From contig PMZI01000055.1 in NCBI GenBank assembly GCA_003170475.1, positions 173,935 through 237,934 on the forward strand: DNA of 64,000 bases, read 5' to 3'. Shown here in pieces: positions 8,996 to 17,850 of the stretch (its first letter is position 1; the number at the start of each line of letters is the position of its first letter). The notes under the pieces were generated by a model. It worked only from the letters and a program-made list of their open reading frames with translations. It was not told where the DNA came from and did not search any database. The DNA is from Ignavibacteriota bacterium (GTDB lineage: Bacteria > Bacteroidota > Ignavibacteria > UBA10030). Both the position numbers and the translations under genes were made by a program.

Positions 8996-9078
8996 GATCC
9001 GCTGTTCCCCGCCCGAACGACCGATGCAAGTTCCTCTTCCGTTCGGTCGGGCGGATATCGATACTGAGCTACGGAAGC
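8996..9078 (-). pseudogene. Degenerate tRNA-Arg 5' half with palindrome, copy 4
   Basis: Outside the strict 196-bp periodicity. The acceptor strand has changed to GCTTCCGTAGCTCAGTATCG, but the D-stem and the CCGCCCGA...TCGGGCGGGG palindrome remain recognisable. It looks like the oldest copy, at the far end from the intact tRNA. Confidence 0.75.
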
Positions 9079-9204
9079 GTGTTTTCTACAAGTTACTGAA
9101 AAATGCATGGCCTCGCAAGAGTGATGTTTCGCCGAAAGGCTACGCACAGAATCATGATTCCCTGTGCTGCTTCCGTTTCTCGGCTCAAACCCAAATTGAC
9201 CCTG

Positions 9205-9534
9205 TCAAATCAGCATCGGTCGCAGAACTTGGTCCATCAAGATCCAGGTGGCGAGTTCGATGACGAATGGGATGAAGAAAACATCGGGAAAGAGTTCGGC
9301 CTCGGTAAATCGGGTCATCAAGAAGATCGCGACGCCGATGGCGAGTGGTTCTCGGAAGAAGATGGGAAGAGGAATTGGAATGTAGCCTATCAGAGCGCCC
9401 GCTCCCGCAAGAATAACAGCGTTGATCAACGTGAGATGAATTGACCGCAAACGGCATGCGACGAGATAGAGTAAGGTTCGAAGAGTCAGGGGGATGAAAG
9501 CAAGAACAACGATTTCGGTGAGATGGAGATTCAT
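9205..9534 (-). CDS. Small integral membrane protein, function unknown
   Basis: 109 residues and strongly hydrophobic, with about four likely membrane segments (around residues 5-25, 33-53, 62-75 and 82-105). No catalytic motif is visible and I do not recognise the family. A strong Shine-Dalgarno (GAGGGGAG, 7 nt before the ATG) overlaps the end of the upstream TPR gene, which supports real and coupled translation. It is the last gene of the deacetylase-TPR-membrane protein group. Confidence 0.75.
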   Translation of the reverse strand: MNLHLTEIVVLAFIPLTLRTLLYLVACRLRSIHLTLINAVILAGAGALIGYIPIPLPIFFREPLAIGVAIFLMTRFTEAELFPDVFFIPFVIELATWILMDQVLRPMLI

Positions 9535-9537
9535 ATG

Positions 9538-10815
9538 CTACTCCCCTCTCAGACCACGGGAGCGAAGATACGCTGCAGCCTTCCCGTCTCCCAAGCGTGC
9601 CGCACGCACGTACAGCTTCAGCGCTTCTGGCTCTTTTCCTTTTTGCAAGAAGATCTCTCCGAGATTGCGGAGGGGAAGTGTAAAGAGAGAATCGAGAGTG
9701 ATCGCCTCTTCAAAGCTCCGTTGGGCCTGCACCGTGTCGCCGGACGCCCGATAGCCTTCACCGAGCGCGTTGTGCGCATCAGCGCTTTCGGGCTGCAGCT
9801 GCACAGCTTCGCTCAAAAGCTCTATCGCCTGCTCATAGTTCCGTATCAACAGATACGCTCGTCCGGCGCGTGCGTACGCTTTCGGGTCATCCGGGGCTTG
9901 GTCGATCGCGCGGCTACAGAGATCGGCGGCAGTCCCATTGTCGCCTTTCTCTTGATACAATTCGGCGAGTCCGAAGTAGATATCCACATCTGTCGTATCG
10001 ACCCTCCATGCACGCAAGTAGATGGTCATCGCTTCAGAACTCCGACCGAGGCTTCGGTACAACCGAGCCAGGTTCTTGAACGCCCAGGTATTTCTCGGCG
10101 CAAGATCGATCGTTCTCTCATACGAAATTTCCGCCGCTCTCGTGTTCCCGAGAGCTTCATAGACTCTTCCTTTGTTAAACCAGGGCGTCTCCCAGTTGTG
10201 CGCAAGGGAATTTGCGGCGCTGAAGTAGTCGAGGGCGCGATAAAGCAAACCGCGTGAGATGCAGAGTTCGCCCAGACCATTGTTTGCTTCGGCCTGGTGC
10301 TCGCTATAAGACGCAAACGAACCCTGAAAAACCGACTGCCATCGGAGGGACTTCGAAAGCGTGAGGGCGTAGCGGAAACAGTACTCGGCGGTATCCAAAC
10401 TCCCCTCTTCCGAATAGACATGTCCAAGCGTATTGTAGGTTTCCACATATTCACTGTCCAGGCTGATCGCTTTTCGACAATAGAAACGAGCTCTCTCGAA
10501 GTTATCAAGATCGAGATGAACAGCGGCAAGTCGTTCGAGCACAGCGACGTCTGTCGAGTCCTTTTCGAGGCTCCGTTCGAGAGCCAACATCGCTTCTTCC
10601 CAGTCGCCGTGCCTGTGGTAAGACATTCCAAGCCAGTAGAACGTTTCAGCTCGTAGATCCTGGTGCGCCACAGCTTTCATGTAGTATTGAATTGCGTTGG
10701 CGTAGTCACCATCCTCGTAGAACTTGCCGGCTAGTTTGGAGTAGGACAGGCTTGCGGGCACAGTACAGGAAATCTCCGCAAACATCACCAACCCTATGAC
10801 GAGGATGAATTTCAT
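9538..10815 (-). CDS. Exported tetratricopeptide repeat protein
   Basis: 425 residues. An N-terminal hydrophobic segment (residues 1-17, MKFILVIGLVMFAEISC) looks like an export signal, possibly a non-canonical lipobox with Cys17. The rest is a solenoid of about ten TPR units with the usual W-LG-Y, A-F-A and P pattern (for example ALNALGEGYRASGD-like units near the C-terminus), which normally mediates protein-protein contacts. It starts 4 nt after the deacetylase gene and is followed by a membrane protein gene 3 nt on, so the three form an operon. The partner is unknown. Confidence 0.85.
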   Translation of the reverse strand: MKFILVIGLVMFAEISCTVPASLSYSKLAGKFYEDGDYANAIQYYMKAVAHQDLRAETFYWLGMSYHRHGDWEEAMLALERSLEKDSTDVAVLERLAAVHLDLDNFERARFYCRKAISLDSEYVETYNTLGHVYSEEGSLDTAEYCFRYALTLSKSLRWQSVFQGSFASYSEHQAEANNGLGELCISRGLLYRALDYFSAANSLAHNWETPWFNKGRVYEALGNTRAAEISYERTIDLAPRNTWAFKNLARLYRSLGRSSEAMTIYLRAWRVDTTDVDIYFGLAELYQEKGDNGTAADLCSRAIDQAPDDPKAYARAGRAYLLIRNYEQAIELLSEAVQLQPESADAHNALGEGYRASGDTVQAQRSFEEAITLDSLFTLPLRNLGEIFLQKGKEPEALKLYVRAARLGDGKAAAYLRSRGLRGE

Positions 10816-10819
10816 TCCT

Positions 10820-11719
10820 CTAGTCCTTCACCACTGGTCGTTTCATTGCCTGCAGACCAACATGTTCCACCAACTCATGATACGTTGTAAGATGCACTTG
10901 TTTTGACTGAATGAGTCTCATGAATTCGCCTGAGGTAAGAGCACGCAACTCTCCTTCCCTGTGTTTGCTCATATTTGCGGGGCCAAACACATTGAGATCA
11001 AGCAGTGCGTCCATCTCTGAACTCTGGAGACCTACATGGAAGACCATTAATTTGATCTTTCCGGGCGTAAGCTTCCGGGTTTTCTCAAGAAGCGTATCAA
11101 GCTTGCTTGCCGGGGGCGCACTGTAGACACCATCGACATCTTCTTCTCCAAAATACCGCGAGATGGCAACGCCATATTCTTTCGCAAGCCTCTCCAGCAG
11201 CGATCGCAATTCGGGTCTGTCGACCGCAGTCCCCATATGATAGTCAATGTAGTCTATGCGAAGGCCGGAGTGGGTTGCACGTTCCAACTGTGCACGGAGT
11301 TCCTTCTCAACATCTTCCATCGTCGGCCTGTGCGCAAAGAATGTCGCGCGCGAAGGAAAGAAATATCCCAAACTGTCGACCAGCGAAGGCACCGCGCTCC
11401 TGCCACTCACAGGACCCCAACGATAGTTCTTCCATTCTGCATTCAGCGTCAAATGGACACCAACCGATACATTCTTATACTGCTTGAGCAGATCAACGGC
11501 CTCCTGATACCACGGACAGGTAAACATAATTGACATAGAAACTGGAAAACCCTTATCAAGCACCTGTTTGGCTGCAACATTCACTGTGTGACACATACCG
11601 ATGTCATCACATCGAATCAGGACTGTCGTCGCCAGACTGTCGCTGGCAATTGGAGCTGAGAAGGAAATACTCACTAAGCTTGAAAGAACAAGCCCGTTCA
11701 GAAATAGAGATTTTCGCAT
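10820..11719 (-). CDS. Exported ChbG/YdjC-like carbohydrate deacetylase
   Basis: YdjC/ChbG-family proteins are metal-dependent deacetylases acting on chito-oligosaccharides and related N-acetylated sugars. About 299 residues with an N-terminal signal peptide (hydrophobic run to about SFSAPIA). Family metal and catalytic positions are visible: RCDDIGM, GVHLTLN and DYHMG. The ATG at 11719 is chosen because AAAGG lies 8-9 nt before it; a GTG three codons upstream also opens the frame. Classical ChbG is cytoplasmic, so the signal peptide points to a periplasmic or surface substrate. First gene of a three-gene operon, divergent from the carbohydrate locus at 11911-24461. Confidence 0.85.
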   Translation of the reverse strand: MRKSLFLNGLVLSSLVSISFSAPIASDSLATTVLIRCDDIGMCHTVNVAAKQVLDKGFPVSMSIMFTCPWYQEAVDLLKQYKNVSVGVHLTLNAEWKNYRWGPVSGRSAVPSLVDSLGYFFPSRATFFAHRPTMEDVEKELRAQLERATHSGLRIDYIDYHMGTAVDRPELRSLLERLAKEYGVAISRYFGEEDVDGVYSAPPASKLDTLLEKTRKLTPGKIKLMVFHVGLQSSEMDALLDLNVFGPANMSKHREGELRALTSGEFMRLIQSKQVHLTTYHELVEHVGLQAMKRPVVKD

Positions 11720-11910
11720 TCGCTGCACCTTTTGGATTCTGAAGCGTTATGCTGTGTCATGGTGGCCTTGTTGTCGGCCGCCAAAGGATTCCACTCTTGA
11801 GTTGTCAGCACGACCCAGCGTGTGCAACATCGCATGTTCATCGCGTTCGGTGCGGATGACACAATGCCCACGCTCAGGAGAGTGACCTCCTATGCATTTT
11901 ATGCAACTCG
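11720..11910. promoter_or_regulatory. Divergent intergenic region with inverted repeats
   Basis: The region between the deacetylase operon and the PLP-enzyme gene must hold both promoters, but I see no convincing -35/-10 pair. Two symmetric elements stand out: TGTGTCAT (11753-11760) with its inverse ATGACACA (11856-11863), and TGCATTTTATGCA (11894-11906). Either could be a regulator site; this is not established. Confidence 0.3.
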
Positions 11911-13209
11911 GTGACGAAAAACAACCCCGCCCAGACCTTAGAATTCCTTGATTTTACTGGTCTCTTTGAGTACTATCTTCAAAGAAAACTGAACACTCCT
12001 TACTTTTATCCCAACGTGAATACAAGAGCCCTCAACCTCATTCCGCACGATCAGCTTCAGGCGCTTCGCGAACTCTTCCCTCACACTCAAAAGGGGGTGG
12101 TGTATCTCAATCACGCTGCGGTCAGTCCGCTCTCCACTCGAGTGGTACGAGCACAAACGCAACATCTTCAGGATCGCTCTTCCGGAAAGATTGAGACTTT
12201 TTTCGACGATGTTGTGCAGATCGATTTGACCAAACGCTGTATCCAACGCATGATCAATGCAGAGTCCTTTAAGCGTATTGCGCTTGTTGGAAATACTTCT
12301 GATGCCCTCAATATCGTCGCTTCAGGCATTGATTGGAAACCAGGCGATCGCGTTCTTCTCAATGATCAGGAATTTCCGGCAAACATCTATCCATACTATC
12401 ATCTCAAGAACCAGGGCGTTGAAATCGACGTCATGAAATGCCCGGACGGTCGAGTGACCCCCGAGCTGATCTACTCATCATTGCAGCCCCGGACAAGGCT
12501 CCTTGCCCTCAGTGCCGTTCAATTTCTTTCCGGATATAGGGCTGACTTGATGCTGCTCGGCGATGTCTGTCGCTCGAAGGGAATCATATTTGCGGTTGAT
12601 GGCATACAGGCAGTCGGTGGGATCGAGCTGGACGTTCAGGCGATGAAAATCGACGCTATGGCCGCCGGAGCTCCAAAGTGGCAGATGGGGCCTCAGGGAA
12701 TCGGGTTTCTGTATCTCACGGAAGAACTTCAGTCAAGGGTGCATCAAAAATATCTTGGCTGGCTTTCTGTCGAGAATCCATTTGATTTCACGAATTGGGA
12801 TCAGCCGCTGGATCCTGCTGCAAGACGCTATGAAGGGGGCACCGTCAACATTCATGGGATGTGGGGCTTGCATGCTGCTCTATCAACTCTGCTTGAGGTC
12901 GGCCCCTCGGTGATCGAATCGCATATCATGAGCTTGACTCAAACTTTGATGGACGAGTTCCTCGATGCTACAGACGTGAAACTATTTTCCCCGGTCGAGC
13001 TCAGCGAACGAGCAGGAATTGTGACCATCGAGCTTCCAACGAGTGTCGACCCCACACTTGCCTTTCAGGAATTGACGCGACGTGAAGTCTTTATTTCATT
13101 GCGAAACGGCAAGTTCCGCTACTCCCCGCATTTCTATAATACGCGGGAAGAAATACTCTCGGCAGCAACCAACACAAAGGATGTATTTCGGCTGTTGTCA
13201 AAAAAGTAG
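11911..13209 (+). CDS. Class V aminotransferase-fold PLP enzyme
   Basis: PLP-dependent enzyme of the cysteine desulfurase / isopenicillin-N epimerase-like group. From residue about 62 the sequence is typical (KGVVYLNHAAVSPLSTRV), with VDGIQAVGGIELD as the PLP pyridine-binding Asp region and Lys in APKWQMGPQGIGFLY as the likely Schiff-base lysine. The open frame starts at a GTG (11911), giving a roughly 60-residue N-terminal extension; a later GTG at 12016 is closer to the family norm, and neither has a clear Shine-Dalgarno. It is the first gene of the plus-strand carbohydrate locus, with a 111-nt gap to the next gene. Substrate unknown; it is not the SufS of this window (57061-58323). Confidence 0.82.
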   Translation: MTKNNPAQTLEFLDFTGLFEYYLQRKLNTPYFYPNVNTRALNLIPHDQLQALRELFPHTQKGVVYLNHAAVSPLSTRVVRAQTQHLQDRSSGKIETFFDDVVQIDLTKRCIQRMINAESFKRIALVGNTSDALNIVASGIDWKPGDRVLLNDQEFPANIYPYYHLKNQGVEIDVMKCPDGRVTPELIYSSLQPRTRLLALSAVQFLSGYRADLMLLGDVCRSKGIIFAVDGIQAVGGIELDVQAMKIDAMAAGAPKWQMGPQGIGFLYLTEELQSRVHQKYLGWLSVENPFDFTNWDQPLDPAARRYEGGTVNIHGMWGLHAALSTLLEVGPSVIESHIMSLTQTLMDEFLDATDVKLFSPVELSERAGIVTIELPTSVDPTLAFQELTRREVFISLRNGKFRYSPHFYNTREEILSAATNTKDVFRLLSKK

Positions 13210-13320
13210 CAGCTCTCACTCCGTTCTCTCCGCGTTGAAGGAACCGAGAGCCCGTTCACGCCAGCGCAACGATCGCGAGAAGAGAGCAATCCCTCGAATC
13301 AGTATCTGCCAAAACGAACC

Positions 13321-15624
13321 GTGTCTCACTTCCTCACATCCCAACTCGCCGTGCGGAACTCGCTTTTCTGGGTTCTTCTGTTGTTTCTATCGCCGTTCGT
13401 GCCGGCAAATGCCCAGCGAGTGATCACCTTGCGCCTCACGGATTGGGCTGATATAGATGAGATGCCTCTTGATAGGAAAGTCATTTCAGAGTTCCACGCA
13501 CGCTATCCAAATATCGAAATCCTCTATGAGCCGAATCCAGGCGTCCAGTATGAAGAAAAGATACTGACAGCGCTTGCGGCCAATGAACCTCCTGATGTGT
13601 TCCTGCTCGATTCCAAGCTCATCCCCACGTTCACCAACAAAAAGGTTCTTCTGGATCTCTCGGCCTTCGTCCAGGAGCTTCGTGTCGACACCACGCAATG
13701 GTTTTCTAATGTAACGAACATCGCCCGCAAAGGATCGGCCCTCTACGCATTTCCAAAGGGGTTCACACCCCTCATGATGTACTACAACAAGCGGCTTTTC
13801 CGAGAGGCGGGTCTTCCATTCCCGAGCGATGCATGGACATGGGATGATTACCGGTCCATCGCCATGAAGCTTACACAAGACACAAACGGTGACGGTTCGA
13901 TCGATCAGTACGGCACTGCATTCACGAACTACTTCTACTTCTGGATTGTCTGGGTATGGAGTTCAGGAGGAGATGTCATCGATCCAACAGGATCTCGTGC
14001 AACAGGTTATCTCAACTCACAAGCGACGGAGGCCTCGCTTCAGTTTCTTATCGACTTACAGCGCACGTACAAGGTTGCGCCGAGCACTGGGAGCTGGGTG
14101 CAATCGGAAAAAACTGGAAGCACCAGCCAGCTCTTCGCGAACGGGAAGATCGCCATGATGATCGATGGCCATTGGCGGTTACCGCGGCTGCTAAGGCAAG
14201 TCGAACAAGGTGGTCTTGAGATTGGAGTTGCTCCGATACCTCGCTCAGCGGGCGGGGCGAAAGTAAACGTGATGTATGAATCGGGTTGGTGCGTCCCCGT
14301 GAGCAGCAGGCACCCAAAAGAGGCTGCGCTTCTGGCATCGTTTATGGCCGGCCAGGAAGCGAATCGGATTCGAGCGACGCGCCATCTTGAGATACCCTCT
14401 TCTCGATTGGTCGCAAATGAAATGGTCGTAGAAGATACTCATGATGTAGAGCGTGCCTTCATTGCCGAAGTCCCCTCTTGCCGCCAGCCATGGGGTTCCG
14501 TCGTAGAACGATTCAGCGAAGTTGAATGGACATTGCAGGATGCCGTCGATGAAGTACTTGTCAATGGCCAGCCCATGCATGCGACAATGACACGCTACGC
14601 CACGAAGATCGATCATCAACTTCAGAATACCCGTCTGAGCCAGACCTCCGAATTCAAGCCAATTCGCGAACACTCCGAAATACTTGGCTTCCTGATCACT
14701 GTCGTATGCATCGTTGCCTCTGCAAGTGCCTTGCTCTATTACAGAGCCCGAGGAAAATCCCGTCGCGCGACTGGTGCTGCGCTTGGCTTCCTCGCTCCCT
14801 CACTGCTGCACCTGACGGTCTTTGTTCTGACTCCAATCGTCTTTGCCGGATATCTGAGCGTTCACCGATGGGATGTCGTCGTGTCCGATAAGCCCTTCGT
14901 TGGACTGGACAATTTCAGGGAGTTGTTTTCCGACGAGTCTTTCCTGAATGCTCTCAAAAACACTCTCCTCTACACCCTGAATGTCCCGGTGAGCATGGTG
15001 CTTGCCTTGACTGTCGCGTTGATGATGAATCGGCGAGTAAAGGGAATTGCCCTCCTCCGGGCGCTCTATTTTCTACCGAGCGTCACTTCGTTCGTCGCGA
15101 TTGCACTTGTGTGGATGTGGATCTATCATCCGACGTTTGGTGTAGCGAATTTTCTTCTGCACCTTGTCGGCCTTGCACCGTCGGCCTGGCTGAACTCTAC
15201 CAACACAGCGATGATCTCAGTCGTGATCTTCTCCATCTGGCTGGGCCTCGGCTATCAAATGATCATCTTCCTGGCCGGACTGCAGGGGATACCCGAGGAA
15301 TTGCACGATGCTGCTCGGATCGACGGATCGGGCAGCTGGAATCGCTTCTGGCACATCACGCTTCCCCTTCTCAAACCGACGACATTCTTCATTCTCATCA
15401 CGTCTCTGATCAGTTCGTTTCAGGTGTTCACTTCCATTTATGTCATGACGGCGGGTGGTCCTGTCGGAAGCACTGATGTGATCGTATACCACATTTATCA
15501 ATCGGCCTGGGAACAACTCCGTATGGGGTACGCGTCAGCGATGTCCTGGGTGCTCTTTGTCATCATCGTCATCGCAACATGGATTCAATTTAGGCTTCTG
15601 GGAAATCAAATCGACTATGGATGA
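13321..15624 (+). CDS. Sugar ABC transporter: substrate-binding protein fused to MalF-type permease
   Basis: Two components of a CUT1-type sugar importer in one 767-residue chain. Residues 1-32 form a signal peptide (no lipobox Cys). Residues about 33-445 are an extracytoplasmic family 1 solute-binding protein (periodic YEEKILTALAANEPPDVFLL and SWVQSEKTGSTSQLFANGK regions). A membrane segment at about 453-475 followed by RARGKSRR returns the chain to the cytoplasm, and residues about 483-767 are a complete MalF/UgpA permease, including the EAA loop (EELHDAARIDGSGS...LPLLKP, about 659-686). Topology is consistent with a working fusion. GTG start. The partner permease is at 17851; no ATPase gene is nearby. 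Confidence 0.9.
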   Translation: MSHFLTSQLAVRNSLFWVLLLFLSPFVPANAQRVITLRLTDWADIDEMPLDRKVISEFHARYPNIEILYEPNPGVQYEEKILTALAANEPPDVFLLDSKLIPTFTNKKVLLDLSAFVQELRVDTTQWFSNVTNIARKGSALYAFPKGFTPLMMYYNKRLFREAGLPFPSDAWTWDDYRSIAMKLTQDTNGDGSIDQYGTAFTNYFYFWIVWVWSSGGDVIDPTGSRATGYLNSQATEASLQFLIDLQRTYKVAPSTGSWVQSEKTGSTSQLFANGKIAMMIDGHWRLPRLLRQVEQGGLEIGVAPIPRSAGGAKVNVMYESGWCVPVSSRHPKEAALLASFMAGQEANRIRATRHLEIPSSRLVANEMVVEDTHDVERAFIAEVPSCRQPWGSVVERFSEVEWTLQDAVDEVLVNGQPMHATMTRYATKIDHQLQNTRLSQTSEFKPIREHSEILGFLITVVCIVASASALLYYRARGKSRRATGAALGFLAPSLLHLTVFVLTPIVFAGYLSVHRWDVVVSDKPFVGLDNFRELFSDESFLNALKNTLLYTLNVPVSMVLALTVALMMNRRVKGIALLRALYFLPSVTSFVAIALVWMWIYHPTFGVANFLLHLVGLAPSAWLNSTNTAMISVVIFSIWLGLGYQMIIFLAGLQGIPEELHDAARIDGSGSWNRFWHITLPLLKPTTFFILITSLISSFQVFTSIYVMTAGGPVGSTDVIVYHIYQSAWEQLRMGYASAMSWVLFVIIVIATWIQFRLLGNQIDYG

Positions 15625-15648
15625 TTCGTTCCAACAGGAGGACATCGT

Positions 15649-16758
15649 ATGGCAACGAAAGGAATCAAGAAGATCGCAATGAACACCGGTGGGGGTGACG
15701 CTCCGGGCCTCAATGCTGTGATTCGTGCCGCCACCATTGCAGCGGCGGATCGCGGCTGGGAGTGTGTCGGCATCAGAGATGGCTACAATGGATTGATGAC
15801 GCCCTCGGACTATCCCGAAGGCGGACTGATCCCGCTGACTCCGGCTCGGGTGAGAGGCATTACGCATTTGGGCGGTACCATTCTCGGAACGACGAACAAG
15901 GGGAACCCCCTCAAGTACCCAACTAAAGGAAAAGACGGCAAGATGTACGAGAAGGATCGATCCGATGAACTGATAAGAGCGTTCAAACGCGAAAAGATCG
16001 ACGCTCTCGTCGCCGTGGGTGGCGACGGTTCGCTGACCATTGCCAATGTCCTCTCCCAAAAAGGAATCAGAGTTGTCGGTGTTCCCAAGACCATCGACAA
16101 CGATCTCGAGAAGACGGTTATTACATTCGGATTTGACACGGCCGTCTCGTTCGCGACCATGTGCATCGATAGGCTCCATTCCACGGCTGAGGCACATCAG
16201 CGCGTCATGGTGGTGGAAGTCATGGGACGGTACGCGGGATGGATCGCATTGAACAGCGGCATCTCTGGAACTGCCGATGCAATCTTGATCCCTGAGATTC
16301 CATACGATATCCGAAGCGTCGCAAGGAAAGTTGAAGAACGGTTCACCGGCGGAAGGAAATTCGCTATCGTGGTTGTCGCCGAGGGTGCCAAACCAAAAGG
16401 CGGATCCGTTTCGGTCGTCTCCAAAGAGCTTGGACGCGCTGAGCGTCTCGGGGGTGCAGGCGAGCGAGTTGCTGAGGAAATCCAGAATGCGACGGGACGG
16501 GAAACCCGATGTGTTGTCCTTGGGCACCTCTTGCGGGGTGGCTCACCGACGACATTCGACCGGCTGATATCGCTTCGGTTCGGTGCTGCCGCAATACGGG
16601 CACTCGATGAAGGGAAATCGGGGATTATGGTCGCGCTCGACCCACCCACGGTGCGCTACGTTCCCCTGGGACAAGCAACCCGACGAATGAAGACCGTGCA
16701 GCTGGATTGCGACACCATGTGCACCGCACGAGATCTGGGCATTTGTTTCGGTGATTGA
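15649..16758 (+). CDS. pfkA: 6-phosphofructokinase
   Basis: Phosphorylates fructose 6-phosphate to fructose 1,6-bisphosphate. 369 residues. The nucleotide-site motif is VGGDGS (about residues 124-129), as in ATP-dependent enzymes, while the second signature is PKTIDND (about 146-152), with Lys where classical ATP enzymes have Gly; this combination is that of the mixed-substrate group III PFKs. MGRYAGWIAL provides the substrate site. Strong Shine-Dalgarno AGGAGGA 6 nt before the ATG. It sits 24 nt after the fused transporter gene inside the carbohydrate locus, suggesting that the imported sugar feeds glycolysis. Confidence 0.93.
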   Translation: MATKGIKKIAMNTGGGDAPGLNAVIRAATIAAADRGWECVGIRDGYNGLMTPSDYPEGGLIPLTPARVRGITHLGGTILGTTNKGNPLKYPTKGKDGKMYEKDRSDELIRAFKREKIDALVAVGGDGSLTIANVLSQKGIRVVGVPKTIDNDLEKTVITFGFDTAVSFATMCIDRLHSTAEAHQRVMVVEVMGRYAGWIALNSGISGTADAILIPEIPYDIRSVARKVEERFTGGRKFAIVVVAEGAKPKGGSVSVVSKELGRAERLGGAGERVAEEIQNATGRETRCVVLGHLLRGGSPTTFDRLISLRFGAAAIRALDEGKSGIMVALDPPTVRYVPLGQATRRMKTVQLDCDTMCTARDLGICFGD

Positions 16759-16791
16759 GCAGCCCATCGGCATAAAATTTTCGGAGATCAT

Positions 16792-17844
16792 ATGTTCTCT
16801 CTGCGACGTATCTCAGTTGCATGTCTCTTCGTACTTTTGTCGGCGACGGTTGCGTTGGCGCAGCGGGTCGAGACGCTCTTCTATGCTATTGACAATGAAG
16901 ACTGTTTCTCAAGCTTCAAAGCCAACATCAAGAAGATCGACATCGTCGGGCCTCAGTGCTACAAGATGAATGAGCAAGGAATTATTACGGGGTCTATCGA
17001 TACTCGCATCCTTGAACTCTCAAGGAAGAATGGCGTCAAGGTAATGCCGCTGGTGATGAATCCGGGCTTTGACCAGCCGTCATTCCATTCCTTTCTGCAC
17101 GATTCGCTGGCCAGAATCAGGGCAGTTTCCACCTTGCTTCGACTCTGTCAGGAAAACGAGTGCTACGGTATTCAGTTCGACTTCGAGCACATCCATGTAA
17201 CGGACAAGGATTTCTATACGGAATTCTATCGCCAAGCTGCTTCCCTGTTACACGCAAACCGCTTTGCGATCAGCATTGCCGTCGTTCCCCGATCAAGCGA
17301 CAACGCTGGTCCGACGGAATATCACCAGTGGAACTTCGAAAATTGGAGCGGTGTCTACGACTACAAGGCGCTGGCGGAAATCGGGGAATTTGTCTCCCTC
17401 ATGACTTATTCCCAACACACCCCTCGAACTCCTCCAGGTCCCGTCGCAGGGATCCCTTGGATGGAGGCAGCCATCCGGTTTGTATCCCAAAGTGTGCCGG
17501 CTTCCAAGATTTCGCTTGGTCTGCCGTGCTATTCACATCAGTGGCAGGCCGGTTATCAAAATGGCAGAGCTCTCGCGTGGGGTCGCACTCTGGACTTCAA
17601 GGAAGCCGAAGGGATCGCAGAACGATATGGAGCATCCTGGCAGTGGGATGATCACGAAAAAGTCTATTACACGATCTATAGCAACGAGGGGTTGAACGAG
17701 TACATGTACCTTGAGGATGCTCGATCGTTCAGTGCAAAGGTGGCGTTGGTCAAGAAATACCACTTTCGTGGGATCTCGGTGTGGCGATTAGGGCATGAAG
17801 ATCCTGATGTTTGGAAACAGCTCGGACAATCCCGGCAGAATTGA
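16792..17844 (+). CDS. Exported GH18-like glycoside hydrolase
   Basis: 350 residues with a clean signal peptide (residues 1-23, ending ALA before QRVE). TIM-barrel protein of the GH18 chitinase / spore cortex YaaH-like type: the catalytic strand YGIQFDFEHIH places the acid/base Glu at 132, with the usual Asp two before it; the later strands VSLMTYSQH and ISLGLPCYSHQW fit the family. Members hydrolyse beta-1,4-linked N-acetylglucosamine polymers or act on related substrates. Start supported by GGAGAT 5 nt upstream. It lies between pfkA and the second permease, so it may release the sugar taken up by the transporter. Confidence 0.85.
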   Translation: MFSLRRISVACLFVLLSATVALAQRVETLFYAIDNEDCFSSFKANIKKIDIVGPQCYKMNEQGIITGSIDTRILELSRKNGVKVMPLVMNPGFDQPSFHSFLHDSLARIRAVSTLLRLCQENECYGIQFDFEHIHVTDKDFYTEFYRQAASLLHANRFAISIAVVPRSSDNAGPTEYHQWNFENWSGVYDYKALAEIGEFVSLMTYSQHTPRTPPGPVAGIPWMEAAIRFVSQSVPASKISLGLPCYSHQWQAGYQNGRALAWGRTLDFKEAEGIAERYGASWQWDDHEKVYYTIYSNEGLNEYMYLEDARSFSAKVALVKKYHFRGISVWRLGHEDPDVWKQLGQSRQN

Positions 17845-17850
17845 ACATTC

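Noticed and set aside
8303..9078. CRISPR-like array
   Set aside because: Repeat units are 196 bp and nearly identical throughout, with no unique spacers and no cas genes nearby.
15535..16527. 330-residue minus-strand frame
   Set aside because: It is antisense to the end of the fused transporter gene and to pfkA, both well supported.
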